Shown: positions 19,094 through 28,638, numbered from the stretch's first letter. The stretch: DNA of 64,000 bases from Klebsiella africana (GCF_020526085.1 NZ_CP084874.1:806001-870000), one strand, 5' to 3'. The notes: generated by a model from the letters alone, not told the origin. Program-made: numbers and translations.

Positions 19094-19232
19094 CCTGAAA
19101 ACCCTGGCAATCCAATGGGATCTCCAGCCTGACATATTTCTATGGTGGATTAAAGAAAACGCGGCATTTTTTCCGAGCTCTTCAGCAGAGATGACGGGGC
19201 TAGGGTTACAAAGGTCATCCGCCTATAAAAAA

Positions 19233-19254
19233 CACATATGTTTTTTCGCATGTT
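19233..19254 (+). promoter_or_regulatory. ArsR operator-like site upstream of arsR
   Basis: ACATATGTTTTTTCGCATGT resembles the E. coli ArsR site (CATATGxGTTTTTxGxTTATG) and lies 55-76 bases before the arsR start, where the ars promoter is expected. A similar sequence occurs again at 19653. Confidence 0.6.
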
Positions 19255-19308
19255 TATTGATCTTATTTACGGGTCCCGTATGCTATTCGCCACGCCTGAG
19301 GAGAAATT

Positions 19309-19638
19309 ATGTCTTTATTGCCCCTGCAACTGTTCAAAAACCTCGCCGATGAAACTCGTCTCGGTATTGTTTTACTGCTCAGAGAGCGAGGGGAGCTGTG
19401 CGTGTGCGATCTCTGCACAGCGCTCGCGCAGTCCCAGCCTAAGATCTCCCGCCATCTGGCGATGCTGCGGGAGAGCGGGCTGCTGTTGGATCGTAAACAG
19501 GGGAAGTGGGTCCATTACCGCCTCTCTCCGCAGATGCCGGCCTGGGCGGCGCAGGTGATTGAGCAGGCCTGGCGCAGTCAGCAGGACGATGTGCGGGTGA
19601 AGGTCCGCAGGCTGGCTGACGGGCCGGGTTGTCAGTAA
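19309..19638 (+). CDS. arsR: Arsenical resistance operon repressor ArsR
   Basis: ArsR is a homodimeric winged-helix repressor released from DNA by arsenite or antimonite. The 109-residue protein carries the metalloid-binding ELCVCDLC, with cysteines at 31, 33 and 36. The recognition helix follows in QSQPKISRHLAMLRESG. GAGGAGAAATT precedes the ATG. It begins the arsRBC operon; arsD and arsA are absent, as in the chromosomal E. coli operon. Confidence 0.95.
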   Translation: MSLLPLQLFKNLADETRLGIVLLLRERGELCVCDLCTALAQSQPKISRHLAMLRESGLLLDRKQGKWVHYRLSPQMPAWAAQVIEQAWRSQQDDVRVKVRRLADGPGCQ

Positions 19639-19652
19639 AAAATTTATCTTAA

Positions 19653-19675
19653 TATATATGATTTTTCGAATGTGA
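19653..19675 (+). promoter_or_regulatory. Second ArsR-operator-like sequence between arsR and arsB
   Basis: ATATATGATTTTTCGAATGT matches the upstream site at 16 of 20 positions, with the same CG centre after the T run. It sits in the 52-base arsR-arsB spacer, immediately before the ArsB ribosome-binding site. Confidence 0.45.
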
Positions 19676-19690
19676 TTGCCGGGAGGAATG

Positions 19691-20977
19691 ATGTTGCTGG
19701 CAGGTGCAATTTTTATCCTGACCCTGGTGCTGGTGATCTGGCAGCCGCGGGGGTTAGGGATAGGCTGGAGCGCGGCCTTTGGCGCGGCGCTGGCGCTGGC
19801 CACCGGTGGCGTACAGTTAGCTGATATCCCGGTGGTATGGCATATCGTCTGGAATGCGACCGCCACCTTTATCGCCGTTATCATTATTAGCCTGCTGCTT
19901 GATGAGTCTGGCTTTTTCGAATGGGCCGCGCTGCACGTTTCTCGCTGGGGGAGAGGCCGGGGTCGTCTACTGTTTACCTGGATTATCCTGCTCGGCGCGG
20001 CGGTGGCGGCGCTGTTTGCCAACGACGGGGCGGCGCTGATCCTCACGCCAATCGTGATAGCCATGCTGCGCGCGCTGGGATTCAGCAAGGGAACGATGCT
20101 GGCCTTTGTCATGGCTGCTGGATTTATTGCCGATACCGCCAGCCTGCCGCTGGTGGTATCGAATCTGGTAAATATTGTCTCGGCAGATTTCTTTGCCATC
20201 GGCTTCAGGGAGTACGCTTCGGTGATGGTGCCGGTCGATCTCGCGGCGATCCTCACCACCCTGGCGATGCTGCACCTGTTCTTTCGGCGGGATATCCCGC
20301 CGGCCTGGGATATGGCGTTGCTGAAAGCGCCGGCTACGGCGATAAAAGATCCCGCGACGTTCCGCACCGGCTGGGGCGTGCTGCTGCTGTTGCTGGCTGG
20401 TTTTTTCGTTCTTGACCCGCTGGGGATCCCGGTCAGCGCCATCGCGGCGCCGGGAGCGGGGATCCTGTTTGCTGTCGCGAAGCGCGGGCGGGTAATTAAC
20501 ACCGGCAAGGTGCTGCGCGGTGCCCCGTGGCAGATAGTGATCTTCTCGCTGGGAATGTATCTGGTGGTGTATGGCCTGCGAAACGCCGGGTTAACGGATT
20601 ATCTGACCACGGTGCTGAACATGCTGGCGGAGCGCGGGCTCTGGGCCGCGACGCTGGGCACTGGTATTCTGTCGGCCTTCCTCTCTTCGATCATGAATAA
20701 TATGCCCAGCGTACTGGTTGGCGCCCTGTCGATTGATGGCAGTGCGGCAACAGGGACGATCAAAGAGGCCATGATATATGCCAACGTCATCGGCTGCGAT
20801 CTGGGGCCAAAGATTACGCCAATTGGTAGCCTGGCCACGCTGCTCTGGCTGCATGTGCTGGCGCAAAAGCACATCACCATCGGTTGGGGTTATTATTTTC
20901 GCTGCGGCATTATCATGACCCTGCCGGTACTGCTAGTGACGCTGGCCGCGCTGGCGCTGCGTCTCTCCTTCAACTAG
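19691..20977 (+). CDS. arsB: Arsenite/antimonite efflux permease ArsB
   Basis: ArsB is a 12-helix inner-membrane As(III)/H+ antiporter. The 428-residue protein is very close to E. coli ArsB from start (MLLAGAIF) to end (ALALRLSFN). It includes the conserved [17 protein letters not shown] and the [14 protein letters not shown] and [18 protein letters not shown] segments. GGGAGG lies 5 bases before the ATG at 19691; the ATG at 19688 is too close. Confidence 0.96.
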   Translation: MLLAGAIFILTLVLVIWQPRGLGIGWSAAFGAALALATGGVQLADIPVVWHIVWNATATFIAVIIISLLLDESGFFEWAALHVSRWGRGRGRLLFTWIILLGAAVAALFANDGAALILTPIVIAMLRALGFSKGTMLAFVMAAGFIADTASLPLVVSNLVNIVSADFFAIGFREYASVMVPVDLAAILTTLAMLHLFFRRDIPPAWDMALLKAPATAIKDPATFRTGWGVLLLLLAGFFVLDPLGIPVSAIAAPGAGILFAVAKRGRVINTGKVLRGAPWQIVIFSLGMYLVVYGLRNAGLTDYLTTVLNMLAERGLWAATLGTGILSAFLSSIMNNMPSVLVGALSIDGSAATGTIKEAMIYANVIGCDLGPKITPIGSLATLLWLHVLAQKHITIGWGYYFRCGIIMTLPVLLVTLAALALRLSFN

Positions 20978-20992
20978 CCATGAGAACGTGCT

Positions 20993-21415
20993 ATGAGCAT
21001 AACCATTTACCATAACCCTGACTGCGGCACCTCGCGTAATACGCTGGCGCTGATCCGCAACAGCGGCGCCGAGCCCACCATTATCTATTATCTGGAGTCG
21101 CCGCCGTCGCGTGATGAGCTGCGCCAGCTGATCGCCGCGATGGCGATCCCGGTGCGCGCGCTGCTGCGGCAAAACGTCGAACCCTACGACGCGCTGGGGC
21201 TGGCGGAAGACCGGTTTACTGACGACCAGTTAATCGACTTTATGCTTCAGCATCCGATCCTGATTAACCGTCCGATCGTGACAACGCCGCGGGGCACCCG
21301 ACTCTGCCGCCCGTCAGAGGTGGTGCTGGAGATCCTGGCCGCGCCGCAAAAAGGCGCGTTCGTGAAGGAAGACGGTGAGCCAGTCATTGATGCCGCAGGG
21401 CGGCGAGTGAAATAG
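20993..21415 (+). CDS. arsC: Glutaredoxin-dependent arsenate reductase ArsC
   Basis: ArsC reduces arsenate to arsenite for export by ArsB, using glutathione and glutaredoxin. The 140-residue protein has the catalytic cysteine at residue 11 in HNPDCGTSRNT and the arginine triad expected in VRALLRQN, INRPIVTTP and TRLCRPSE. It starts 15 bases after arsB and ends the operon. No clear terminator follows. Confidence 0.96.
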   Translation: MSITIYHNPDCGTSRNTLALIRNSGAEPTIIYYLESPPSRDELRQLIAAMAIPVRALLRQNVEPYDALGLAEDRFTDDQLIDFMLQHPILINRPIVTTPRGTRLCRPSEVVLEILAAPQKGAFVKEDGEPVIDAAGRRVK

Positions 21416-21911
21416 CGTCGGTTTTAGCCGCTACCTCCAACATCTTCTGTACGTCGTTTTGTCCCGGCCTGGCGGAATATTCCCCGGGCAAAGTCAGGGC
21501 CTCTCCCGAGGGGGAGGTCAGCATTGCTGAGCAATATTGTCGCTTAACGTTATTTCCTCGTCATTAGGTCCATTTTCCTTACTTTTCCTGCCGTTATCTT
21601 CCGCGTCTGTATCGGCCGTCTTTGTCCTTTGCTGATTATCTAAGGTATTGTTTTTAATTGATGATTTAACGTTTTTGACCCGGAAATATAAAGTCAACGT
21701 TGTTTGTGTTTTTGCGAACATTAAATCTATAAAACTAGATGTTTGTCGACTTTTCATCTAAAAAGGGAAGGTAAGGGGCTGGACAAAACCATTGTGTGGT
21801 TATCAAATGGTTAAAAATGCTCGCGTTTGATGTTAATGCAAACAAATTATAAATCGTCAGCCTGCTTTATACGGTTAACTTGCGCTGCGGCGCACCTTAC
21901 CTGGAGAATTT
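21416..21911. other. Gene-free spacer between arsC and the peptide transporter
   Basis: The stretch turns AT-rich after 21530. CCTCTCCC-GAG-GGGGAGG (about 21501-21518) can form a hairpin without a U tract. An open frame of 79 codons on the minus strand (21518-21757) has no ribosome-binding site and an unusual Lys/Thr/Asn composition, so it is not called. CTGGAGAATTT at the right edge is the ribosome-binding site of the transporter. Confidence 0.5.
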
Positions 21912-23465
21912 ATGCATTCCTCTGTTAATAAAAACGAAAGCCGTACCTTTTTCGGCCATCCTTATCCGCTGGGCTCCCTGTTCTTTACTGAAATGTGGGA
22001 GCGTTTCTCGTTTTACGGCATCCGTCCTTTATTGATCCTGTTTATGGCGGCGACGGTATACGACGGCGGCATGGGCCTGGCGCGGGAGAACGCCTCGGCG
22101 ATCGTCGGGATTTTTGCCGGCAGTATGTATCTGGCCGCGCTGCCGGGCGGCTGGCTGGCGGATAACTGGCTTGGCCAGCAACGCGCCGTCTGGTACGGCT
22201 CTATCCTGATTGCCCTGGGCCACCTGTCGATCGCTCTGTCGGCATGGCTGGGCAATGACCTGTTCTTTATCGGTCTGATGTTTATCGTCCTGGGTTCCGG
22301 GTTGTTTAAAACCTGTATCTCGGTGATGGTAGGCACCCTGTATAAAAAGGGCGACGCGCGCCGCGACGGTGGTTTTTCGCTGTTCTACATGGGGATCAAT
22401 ATCGGCTCGTTTATTGCGCCATTGATCTCTGGCTGGCTTATCAAATCGCATGGCTGGCACTGGGGCTTCGGCATCGGGGGGATCGGGATGCTGGTGGCGC
22501 TGATCATTTTCCGTCTCTTTGCCGTACCGTCGATGAAGCGCTATGACGCGGAGGTCGGCCTCGATTCCACCTGGAACAGCCCGGTGGCGAAAAAGAATGG
22601 CGTTGGGGCGTGGCTGCTGGCGCTGGCCCTGGGGGTGGCAGTGCTGGTCACGCTCATTAGCCTGGGCACGATCGTGATTAACCCGGTGGCGGTGGCCAGC
22701 GTGCTGGTCTATGTGATTGCCGCCTCCGTAGCGCTCTATTTCATCTGGCTGTTCGTCTTCGCCGGACTCAACCGTAAAGAGCGGGCGCGCCTGCTGGTGT
22801 GCTTTATTTTGCTGGTCTCGGCGGCCTTTTTCTGGTCCGCGTTTGAACAGAAACCGACCTCCTTCAACCTGTTTGCTAACGACTACACCAACCGGATGAT
22901 CGGTGATTTTGAGATCCCCGCGGTCTGGTTCCAGTCGATTAACGCCTTATTTATCATTCTCCTCGCGCCGGTATTCAGCTGGGCGTGGCCCGCGCTGGCA
23001 CGTAAAAATGTTCGTCCGGGCAGTATGACCAAATTCGTGATTGGCATCCTGTGCGCAGCGGCGGGCTTTGGCCTGATGATGCTGGCGGCGCAGAACGTCC
23101 TGAGCAACGGCGGGGCCGGTGTGTCACCGCTGTGGCTGGTGGGCAGCATCCTGATGCTGACGCTCGGTGAGCTGTGCCTGAGCCCGATTGGGCTGGCGAC
23201 CATGACTCTGCTGGCGCCGGAGAGAATGCGCGGCCAGATGATGGGGCTGTGGTTCTGCGCCAGCGCGCTGGGTAACCTGGCGGCGGGCCTGATTGGCGGT
23301 CATGTGAAGGCCGATCAGCTGTCGCTGCTGCCGGACCTCTTCGCCCGCTGCTCCATTGCGCTACTGATCTGCGCCGCCGTGCTGGCCGTGCTGATTGTCC
23401 CGGTCCGCCGGATGCTGGAGAACAGTCAGTCCAGCGCCGCGCAAAAATCCGTCAGCAACGCCTGA
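21912..23465 (+). CDS. Proton-dependent oligopeptide transporter (POT/PTR2 family)
   Basis: The 517-residue, 12-14-helix inner-membrane protein imports di- and tripeptides with protons. The helix 1 motif ExxERFxxYG is present as EMWERFSFYG, the loop motif GGWLADNWLG follows helix 2, and FYMGINIGSFIAPLISGWL is the PTR2 signature region. FWSAFEQKPTSFNLFA, with the peptide-binding glutamate, resembles the DtpT-like group more than E. coli DtpA. It is a single-gene unit with its own terminator. Confidence 0.93.
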   Translation: MHSSVNKNESRTFFGHPYPLGSLFFTEMWERFSFYGIRPLLILFMAATVYDGGMGLARENASAIVGIFAGSMYLAALPGGWLADNWLGQQRAVWYGSILIALGHLSIALSAWLGNDLFFIGLMFIVLGSGLFKTCISVMVGTLYKKGDARRDGGFSLFYMGINIGSFIAPLISGWLIKSHGWHWGFGIGGIGMLVALIIFRLFAVPSMKRYDAEVGLDSTWNSPVAKKNGVGAWLLALALGVAVLVTLISLGTIVINPVAVASVLVYVIAASVALYFIWLFVFAGLNRKERARLLVCFILLVSAAFFWSAFEQKPTSFNLFANDYTNRMIGDFEIPAVWFQSINALFIILLAPVFSWAWPALARKNVRPGSMTKFVIGILCAAAGFGLMMLAAQNVLSNGGAGVSPLWLVGSILMLTLGELCLSPIGLATMTLLAPERMRGQMMGLWFCASALGNLAAGLIGGHVKADQLSLLPDLFARCSIALLICAAVLAVLIVPVRRMLENSQSSAAQKSVSNA

Positions 23466-23476
23466 CGCAAGCCTCA

Positions 23477-23507
23477 GGCCGGCCCGGTGGGGCCGGCTTG
23501 TTTTTTG
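23477..23507 (+). terminator. Terminator of the POT transporter
   Basis: GGCCGGCCC and GGGGCCGGC pair around GGTG, followed by TTGTTTTTTG, just after the stop codon. Confidence 0.85.
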
Positions 23508-23649
23508 TCCAATCCCCGCCCCAGCAGAACCAAATCCCCTTTTCTCAATGCGCGATGTCCCATAACGTGAGCGTGTTCTTTGAAATCACGTCGCTTTCCG
23601 GTCCATAGTGTAGTCAGGTTTATTATGTGGTTAATATAAGGACACACCT

Positions 23650-23949
23650 ATGCCAGCAGTCATTGATAAAGCATTGGATTTCATCGGTGGTATGAATACG
23701 TCTGAGCCAGTACCACAGTCTATGGATGAAAGTACCGCGAAGGGAATTCTCAAATATTTAAAAGAACTGGGCGTACCTGCCACCCCAGCCGACGTCGCTG
23801 CGCGTGGCCAACAGCAGGGCTGGAGCGCCGGGTTTACCGACAAAGTGGCGGAGTGGGCTGAACGGGTCGCCGCCGGCGAACGGCTGGTGATTAAGCATCC
23901 GGAATTCTTTTCCACCTATATGCGGGAAGAGCTGCGCGCCCTGGTGTAA
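23650..23949 (+). CDS. yoaC: YoaC-like DUF1889 protein
   Basis: The 99-residue soluble protein matches recalled E. coli YoaC at IDKALDFIG, STAKGILKYLKELGVPA, GWSAGFTDKVAEWA and the C-terminal FFSTYMREELRALV. The function is unknown. It is helical and acidic. AAGGACACACCT precedes the ATG. It stands alone, with a hairpin at 23981 as a possible terminator. Confidence 0.88.
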   Translation: MPAVIDKALDFIGGMNTSEPVPQSMDESTAKGILKYLKELGVPATPADVAARGQQQGWSAGFTDKVAEWAERVAAGERLVIKHPEFFSTYMREELRALV

Positions 23950-23980
23950 TCGCCGCGCATCCACCCCGCCTCTTCAGCTT

Positions 23981-24006
23981 AATGCCTTCCCATCGGGGAA
24001 AGCATT
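23981..24006 (+). repeat. Hairpin copy 1 (AATGCCTTCCC type)
   Basis: AATGCCTTCCC-at-CGGGGAAAGCATT forms an imperfect stem 31 bases after yoaC. No U tract follows. It is nearly identical to the hairpin at 24182. Confidence 0.65.
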
Positions 24007-24045
24007 CTGGTGGATGACAAACCCGTTTCGTTATTGTACTCGCCT

Positions 24046-24150
24046 TTCTGCCGGGTGGCGGCTTTCGCCTTACCCGGCCTACAAAAAAATGCAATATCAG
24101 ACAGTTATGCAGTTAGTTGTAGACCGCGCAAGCGCAGTGCCGCCGGGCAA
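24046..24150. repeat. Klebsiella REP element pair
   Basis: GCCGGGTGGCGGCTTTCGCC and TTACCCGGCCTAC form the standard REP palindrome (24051-24083). A second, half-conserved REP-like segment, GACCGCGCAAGCGCAGTGCCGCCGGGC, follows at about 24121-24148. Confidence 0.75.
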
Positions 24151-24181
24151 TCTCTGAAGATTGCACATTGTCTGCAGTCTG

Positions 24182-24210
24182 AATGCCTTCCCCTCGGGGA
24201 AGGCATTTTT
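24182..24210 (+). terminator. Hairpin copy 2 with U tract
   Basis: AATGCCTTCCCC-TC-GGGGAAGGCATT is a perfect stem followed by TTTTG on the plus strand, two bases from the mdtP stop on the minus strand. Its U tract serves plus-strand (yoaC) transcripts; for mdtP only the stem would act. Confidence 0.7.
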
Positions 24211-24211
24211 G

Positions 24212-25660
24212 TTACTGGCCGCGGTAGCCGCCGCCCAGGGCTTTGATCAGGGTAATGTCGGTGCTCAGCCGCTGGGCCTCAATGTCCAGCAGCAACAGCT
24301 GCTGGGCGAGGACCACCCGGCGGGCTTCTTCGGCGGCGTAGCGGCTGAGCAGGCCGCGCTGATAATGGGCGCGAGCGCTATCGGTGGTGGTCTGCGCCGC
24401 GGTGACTTTCAGCTGCTGCAGCGCGCGCTGCTGATTCAGGTCGTTAAGCTGGCTGGAGCTGATGGCGACATCGCGAACCGCGTCCAGCACCGCCTGGTTG
24501 TACTGTTTGATCAGGATGTTGCTGGCGGTGCGTACCGACTGCAGATTAGCGTTCAGACGACCGCCGTCGAAGATCGGCAGATACAGCCCGGGCAGCAGGT
24601 TGATCTGCTGGAAAGAGGACTTAAACAGATCCCCGACGCTTAGGGCGTTATAGCCCCAGAACGCTTTGATATCAAAATGGGGATAGAAGGCCGCTTTCGC
24701 CGCATCGACCTGGCTCAGGGAGGCGGTGACGTAGCCCCGCAGCGCCTGCAAATCCGGACGACGGGCCAGCAGCTCGAAAGAGAGCGACGGCGGCAGCGTC
24801 TCCTGGAGTGCCGGTAGCGCCACCGGATGGATGGCCGGCATGCTCTGCGCATCGGCGCCGATCAGCGCCCGCAGGGTTTCACGATACTGGGTCAGCATCC
24901 CCTCGGCGCTAATGATCTGCTGGCGAGCGGCGAGCTGTTCGGCCTGGGCGTTGGCCACATCCACACTGTCTTCCAGGCCGCGCCGGGTCCGGTGCTCATG
25001 GGCTTCCACCGAGAAGCGGGCAATGCCCTCCAGCTCCTGCAGCAGCGCGATTTTCTGGAACGTCGCCTGCATGGCGAAATAGAGCTGTGCCACGCTGCTG
25101 GCGATGTCGAGCTCAATGCCGGCGGTCTCCGCCAGCCGGGCGTTTTTCTCGCCAATTGCCGCGGCGACCCGGGCGCGATCGGCCCCCCAGAGATCGATAT
25201 TCAGCTGCGCCCCGACGCCAACGGTATTCAGCGTATACCAGGGGCCGTTTTTATCCACCGGCAGGGAGTAGGAGTAGGGCCAGCTAAAGGATTTGTCGGT
25301 GATCCGCAGGCGGTTTTGCGCCGCGACGGCGGTGGCCTGCAGGCCCATCGCCGACCGGGCGAGCTCCACCGTGGACTGCGACTGGGAGATGCGCAGCCGA
25401 GCGGCCTGCATGGTCGGCGAGTTCTGCAGCGCCCGGTTGATCAGCATATTGAGCTGAGGATCATCATAGGCCTCCCACCAGCGGGCTGCCGGCCAGTCGC
25501 TGTTCGCCAGGTGGATCACCTGCGCCAGCTGGGCCTGCTGCGGATTGACGATGGCGACCTGGGCAGGCTCATCCTGGATCAACGCGCAGCCGCTGAGCAG
25601 CGTCAGCGTCAGGGTAAAAAGAGTGCCGCGCAGCCGCGCGGAGAAAGGAAGGATCATCAT
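24212..25660 (-). CDS. mdtP: Outer-membrane efflux lipoprotein MdtP
   Basis: MdtP is a TolC-like outer-membrane channel of the NodT type. The 482-residue precursor has the lipobox LLSGC and two OEP repeats with the family motifs FELLARRPDLQALRGYV, KAAFYPHFDIKAFWG and LPIFDGGRLNANL. It ends the ytcA-mdtN-mdtO-mdtP operon; its ATG overlaps the mdtO stop by 4 bases. In E. coli the pump is linked to resistance to puromycin, acriflavine and tetraphenylarsonium. Confidence 0.9.
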   Translation of the reverse strand: MMILPFSARLRGTLFTLTLTLLSGCALIQDEPAQVAIVNPQQAQLAQVIHLANSDWPAARWWEAYDDPQLNMLINRALQNSPTMQAARLRISQSQSTVELARSAMGLQATAVAAQNRLRITDKSFSWPYSYSLPVDKNGPWYTLNTVGVGAQLNIDLWGADRARVAAAIGEKNARLAETAGIELDIASSVAQLYFAMQATFQKIALLQELEGIARFSVEAHEHRTRRGLEDSVDVANAQAEQLAARQQIISAEGMLTQYRETLRALIGADAQSMPAIHPVALPALQETLPPSLSFELLARRPDLQALRGYVTASLSQVDAAKAAFYPHFDIKAFWGYNALSVGDLFKSSFQQINLLPGLYLPIFDGGRLNANLQSVRTASNILIKQYNQAVLDAVRDVAISSSQLNDLNQQRALQQLKVTAAQTTTDSARAHYQRGLLSRYAAEEARRVVLAQQLLLLDIEAQRLSTDITLIKALGGGYRGQ

Positions 25661-27594
25661 GACGTTTTAGCCTGTTGCTCAGTCGCGATCGGTGTCTGGC
25701 CCCAGTCGGGCAGGGCGGCCAGCGCGGCGGCCAGCGCCGGGCCAAAGGGATTGCGGAGGTCGACGGACAGCTGTTCGCCAGGCGCCGTCGCCTCCTGTTC
25801 GATACGTTCAGCGTAGCGCCGCAGCTGTTCGGCGCAGCGGGCCAGGGTCGGGTCTCCCGGCGCGGCGTTGAGTCGGTACCCTTCGCTGAGGCGGGCGATC
25901 TCCTCGGCCTGGGCGAGGGTGGCGCGCATCGGCCAGCCTTTCGCCTGGGGCCAGGGGTGAGCATATGTGCCCAGCGGTTCGGCGCGAACCCGGTGGATCA
26001 GCGCTTCGCTGTCAGTGAAGGCGACAAACAGAGGAGCCAGCGGAACCGCCTCCTTCGGGGCGGCGAGGCAGTCCGCCAGCCGGCGATAAAGTGCCGCAAG
26101 GCGGGTTTTCAGCTGCGGCGCTTCGCTGTCCGGCCAGAGATACAAATGAACAATGGAGGAGACCATCACCCCGAGCAGGATGCCCAGCACCCGATCCCGC
26201 AGCTCGGTAAGGTTCGTCAGCGGACCAAACCAGCTGAGGAAGGCCAGTGCAAAGGTGAAACCAATCTGGATCCCGGCGTAGGCGATACGCTCCGAGCCGG
26301 CGGCAATCCACGCCGCCAGCGCCAGCACCGGCAGGGACATCGCCAGCAGTCCCGACAGCGAATCGGTATAGGGCTGAACAAAGACAATTAACAGCAGCGC
26401 CAGCAGGGTGGCGAGCAGCGCCCCGCCGATGCGCAGCCACGTCTTCTGCATCGTGGCGCCCAGACCCGGCTGGGCGACGATGACGCAGCTCAGCATAATG
26501 GTGTGCAGCCCCTGCCAGTCGGCAGCGGTATAGAAGACATAGCAGATTAGCGTCGCCAGCAGGGTCTTGAGCGCAAAATGGAGATAGGCCGGGTTGCGCC
26601 AGGCGTCCGGCGCCAGCAGAGGCGCCTTCTCCACTTCCCCCTGCGGCAGGGCAACGGATTCACCCTGCGCCAGCTGCTGCAGAAGGGAAGCCATCTCCTG
26701 CAGAACCGCGCGATTAATGCCACGACCGCTGAGCGCCAGGGGAGGAATAGCGCCGTCAAACGGCCCCTCGCTAAGGGCGTTCTTCAGCTGCAGTACCGCC
26801 AGCGACAACTGCTGGCGATCGTCGCTATCGGCCTCGTCTGCTTGCAGCAGGGCCGCCAGCTGGTAGCAGCGCAGAGTGGCGGCCAGCCGCGATCGCCAGG
26901 CCTGGGGATCGGCGGCGATCTCCGGTGTCGCCCGGCTGGCCTGGGCCAACAGCGACTGCAGCTGGTTGAACTGCGCGGCGGTCTCGCCGACGGTCGGTGA
27001 CGTTTTTGCGTCCGGGGCCGCCAGCCGGCTGGCGACCTCCTGCAGCATCTCCGCCAGGCGCGCCTTAAACTGGTTGCCGGGAAAGGCCTGCTGAAAACAG
27101 GCGTTGACCAGCAAAGTGACGAGGATCGCGGTGTTAATCGCCACCCACAGCCAAAGCAGCAGCCGCACCAGGATCTCGCTCTGGCTGGTCATCGACGGGA
27201 AGGTCTGAGCGTAAATCACCGCCAGCGCCACCACGAAAAAGGCCAGTCCCAGCTTGCCCAGCACCCGCATCAGATAGAGGGCGCAGAAAAAGAGCGCCAC
27301 GGAGGCCGCCAGGCGGATCAGCGGGTAGTCATAGGTCCACTTGATGATCAGCAGCACGCCGCCGAGCGCCACGGTGACGGTGACAAAAAAGACCACGCTG
27401 ACCAGCTTAATCATCAACACGTTAGGCTGGCTGACGTAGAACACGACGATCAGCGCAACGGCCAGGAAAGGGATCTGCAGGGTCATAAACAGGGTGATGA
27501 GCACCGCGCAGCTTAGCGTCAGGCGCAGCGTGTAGCTGGCGCGTCCCGGCGCGTCGCGCAGTTCCTGGCGTAAAAAATGGGCGAGAGGAAACAT
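25657..27594 (-). CDS. mdtO: FUSC-family efflux inner-membrane protein MdtO
   Basis: The 645-residue inner-membrane protein has the FUSC/aromatic-acid exporter layout: an N-terminal bundle of about six helices (to residue 165), a cytosolic region, and a second bundle (about 345-500) including LKTLLATLICYVFYTAADWQ and a cytosolic C terminus. It is slightly shorter than recalled E. coli MdtO (683). Position between the MdtN- and MdtP-like genes fixes the assignment. It probably exports small aromatic or amphiphilic compounds. Confidence 0.85.
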   Translation of the reverse strand: MFPLAHFLRQELRDAPGRASYTLRLTLSCAVLITLFMTLQIPFLAVALIVVFYVSQPNVLMIKLVSVVFFVTVTVALGGVLLIIKWTYDYPLIRLAASVALFFCALYLMRVLGKLGLAFFVVALAVIYAQTFPSMTSQSEILVRLLLWLWVAINTAILVTLLVNACFQQAFPGNQFKARLAEMLQEVASRLAAPDAKTSPTVGETAAQFNQLQSLLAQASRATPEIAADPQAWRSRLAATLRCYQLAALLQADEADSDDRQQLSLAVLQLKNALSEGPFDGAIPPLALSGRGINRAVLQEMASLLQQLAQGESVALPQGEVEKAPLLAPDAWRNPAYLHFALKTLLATLICYVFYTAADWQGLHTIMLSCVIVAQPGLGATMQKTWLRIGGALLATLLALLLIVFVQPYTDSLSGLLAMSLPVLALAAWIAAGSERIAYAGIQIGFTFALAFLSWFGPLTNLTELRDRVLGILLGVMVSSIVHLYLWPDSEAPQLKTRLAALYRRLADCLAAPKEAVPLAPLFVAFTDSEALIHRVRAEPLGTYAHPWPQAKGWPMRATLAQAEEIARLSEGYRLNAAPGDPTLARCAEQLRRYAERIEQEATAPGEQLSVDLRNPFGPALAAALAALPDWGQTPIATEQQAKTS

Positions 27595-27606
27595 AGCGTC
27601 GCCCGG

Positions 27607-28632
27607 CTACGGCTGCAGTACGGCGCTGGCCGAGGCGCCCATGCGGAACAGTTCCGGGTCGGGATCGCTGACGGCGATTTTCACCGGGAAGCGCTGCGAG
27701 ACGTGGACCCAGTTAATGCTTTTCTGGATCAACGGTAGCCCTTCGATGACGCTCCCACCTTCGGGCAGGACCCCGGAGCCGACCGAATCCACCACCCCGC
27801 TAAAGGTCCGGTTGTGGTTGGTCATCACGGTGATCCGCGCCGCCACGCCGGGGCGCACGTTATTCAGGTCGGTTTCGCGGAAGTTCGCGATCACATACCA
27901 GCGGTCGTCATCCAGCAGGGTGAAGACCGGCTTCAGCGCCGAGGCGTACTGGCCGACGGTGGTTTTCAGCGCCACCACCACGCCGTTGAACGGCGCGCGC
28001 ACTTCGGTAAATTCCAGATGCAGTTCAGCGAGGGCGATTTGCGCCAGGATCCCGGCGCGTTGCGCCACCATGGCATCCACGCCGGTCACGGCCGCCGAGG
28101 CCTGCCTGGCCTGCAGCAGCGTGGCCTCCAGCTCCGCCCGCGCCGCTTTCTCAGCGGTGCGCGCCTGATCGAGATCTTCCTGGGAAGCGAACCCCTGCGG
28201 CACCAGCGGCTCAAGGCGGATACGCGTGGAGGTGGTCTGCTTAACCAGCGCTCTGGCGCGCTCGACGGCGGCCGCCACCGACTGGGCGTTATACTCCTGC
28301 GCTTTGATGGTGCGCTGGGTCAGCATGATCTGCGCGTCGAGGGTCGTCAGCCGGGCTTTCGCGTCATCGAGCATTGCCTGATAGGGGCGGGGGTCGATGC
28401 GGAACAACAGATCGCCTTTTTTCACCCGCTGGTTATCGCGAATGGGCATCTCCACGATGCGTCCGCTGACCTCGGGCACTACATCGATGGTATCGGCATA
28501 GACATAGGCGTCATTGGTCTCCGGCGAGGTTTGCAACTGCCAGATAACGAGGATCAGCGCCAGGATGGCGGCGAGGACCAGCGCCAGCAGAGGCCACTTT
28601 TTGCGTAACAGGGGAGTGCGGGAAGTTGTCAT
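27607..28632 (-). CDS. mdtN: Membrane-fusion protein MdtN
   Basis: This HlyD-like periplasmic adaptor links MdtO and MdtP. The 341-residue protein has one N-terminal membrane helix (about 12-30) and the biotinyl-lipoyl half motifs DVVPEVSGRIVEM and VRAPFNGVVVALKTTVGQ around an alpha-helical hairpin. The WYVIANFRETDLNNVRPG barrel segment and the SINWVHVSQRFPVKI end closely match E. coli MdtN. The gap to mdtO is 12 bases. Confidence 0.92.
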   Translation of the reverse strand: MTTSRTPLLRKKWPLLALVLAAILALILVIWQLQTSPETNDAYVYADTIDVVPEVSGRIVEMPIRDNQRVKKGDLLFRIDPRPYQAMLDDAKARLTTLDAQIMLTQRTIKAQEYNAQSVAAAVERARALVKQTTSTRIRLEPLVPQGFASQEDLDQARTAEKAARAELEATLLQARQASAAVTGVDAMVAQRAGILAQIALAELHLEFTEVRAPFNGVVVALKTTVGQYASALKPVFTLLDDDRWYVIANFRETDLNNVRPGVAARITVMTNHNRTFSGVVDSVGSGVLPEGGSVIEGLPLIQKSINWVHVSQRFPVKIAVSDPDPELFRMGASASAVLQP

Positions 28633-28638
28633 AAGCGA

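Noticed and set aside
19372..20508. 378-codon minus-strand frame antisense to arsR and arsB
   Set aside because: It lies entirely opposite genes with strong family matches. Long antisense frames are common in GC-rich coding DNA.
21518..21757. 79-codon minus-strand open frame between arsC and the POT gene
   Set aside because: No ribosome-binding site, AT-rich and compositionally odd (Lys/Thr/Asn), and no family features. It was treated as spacer.
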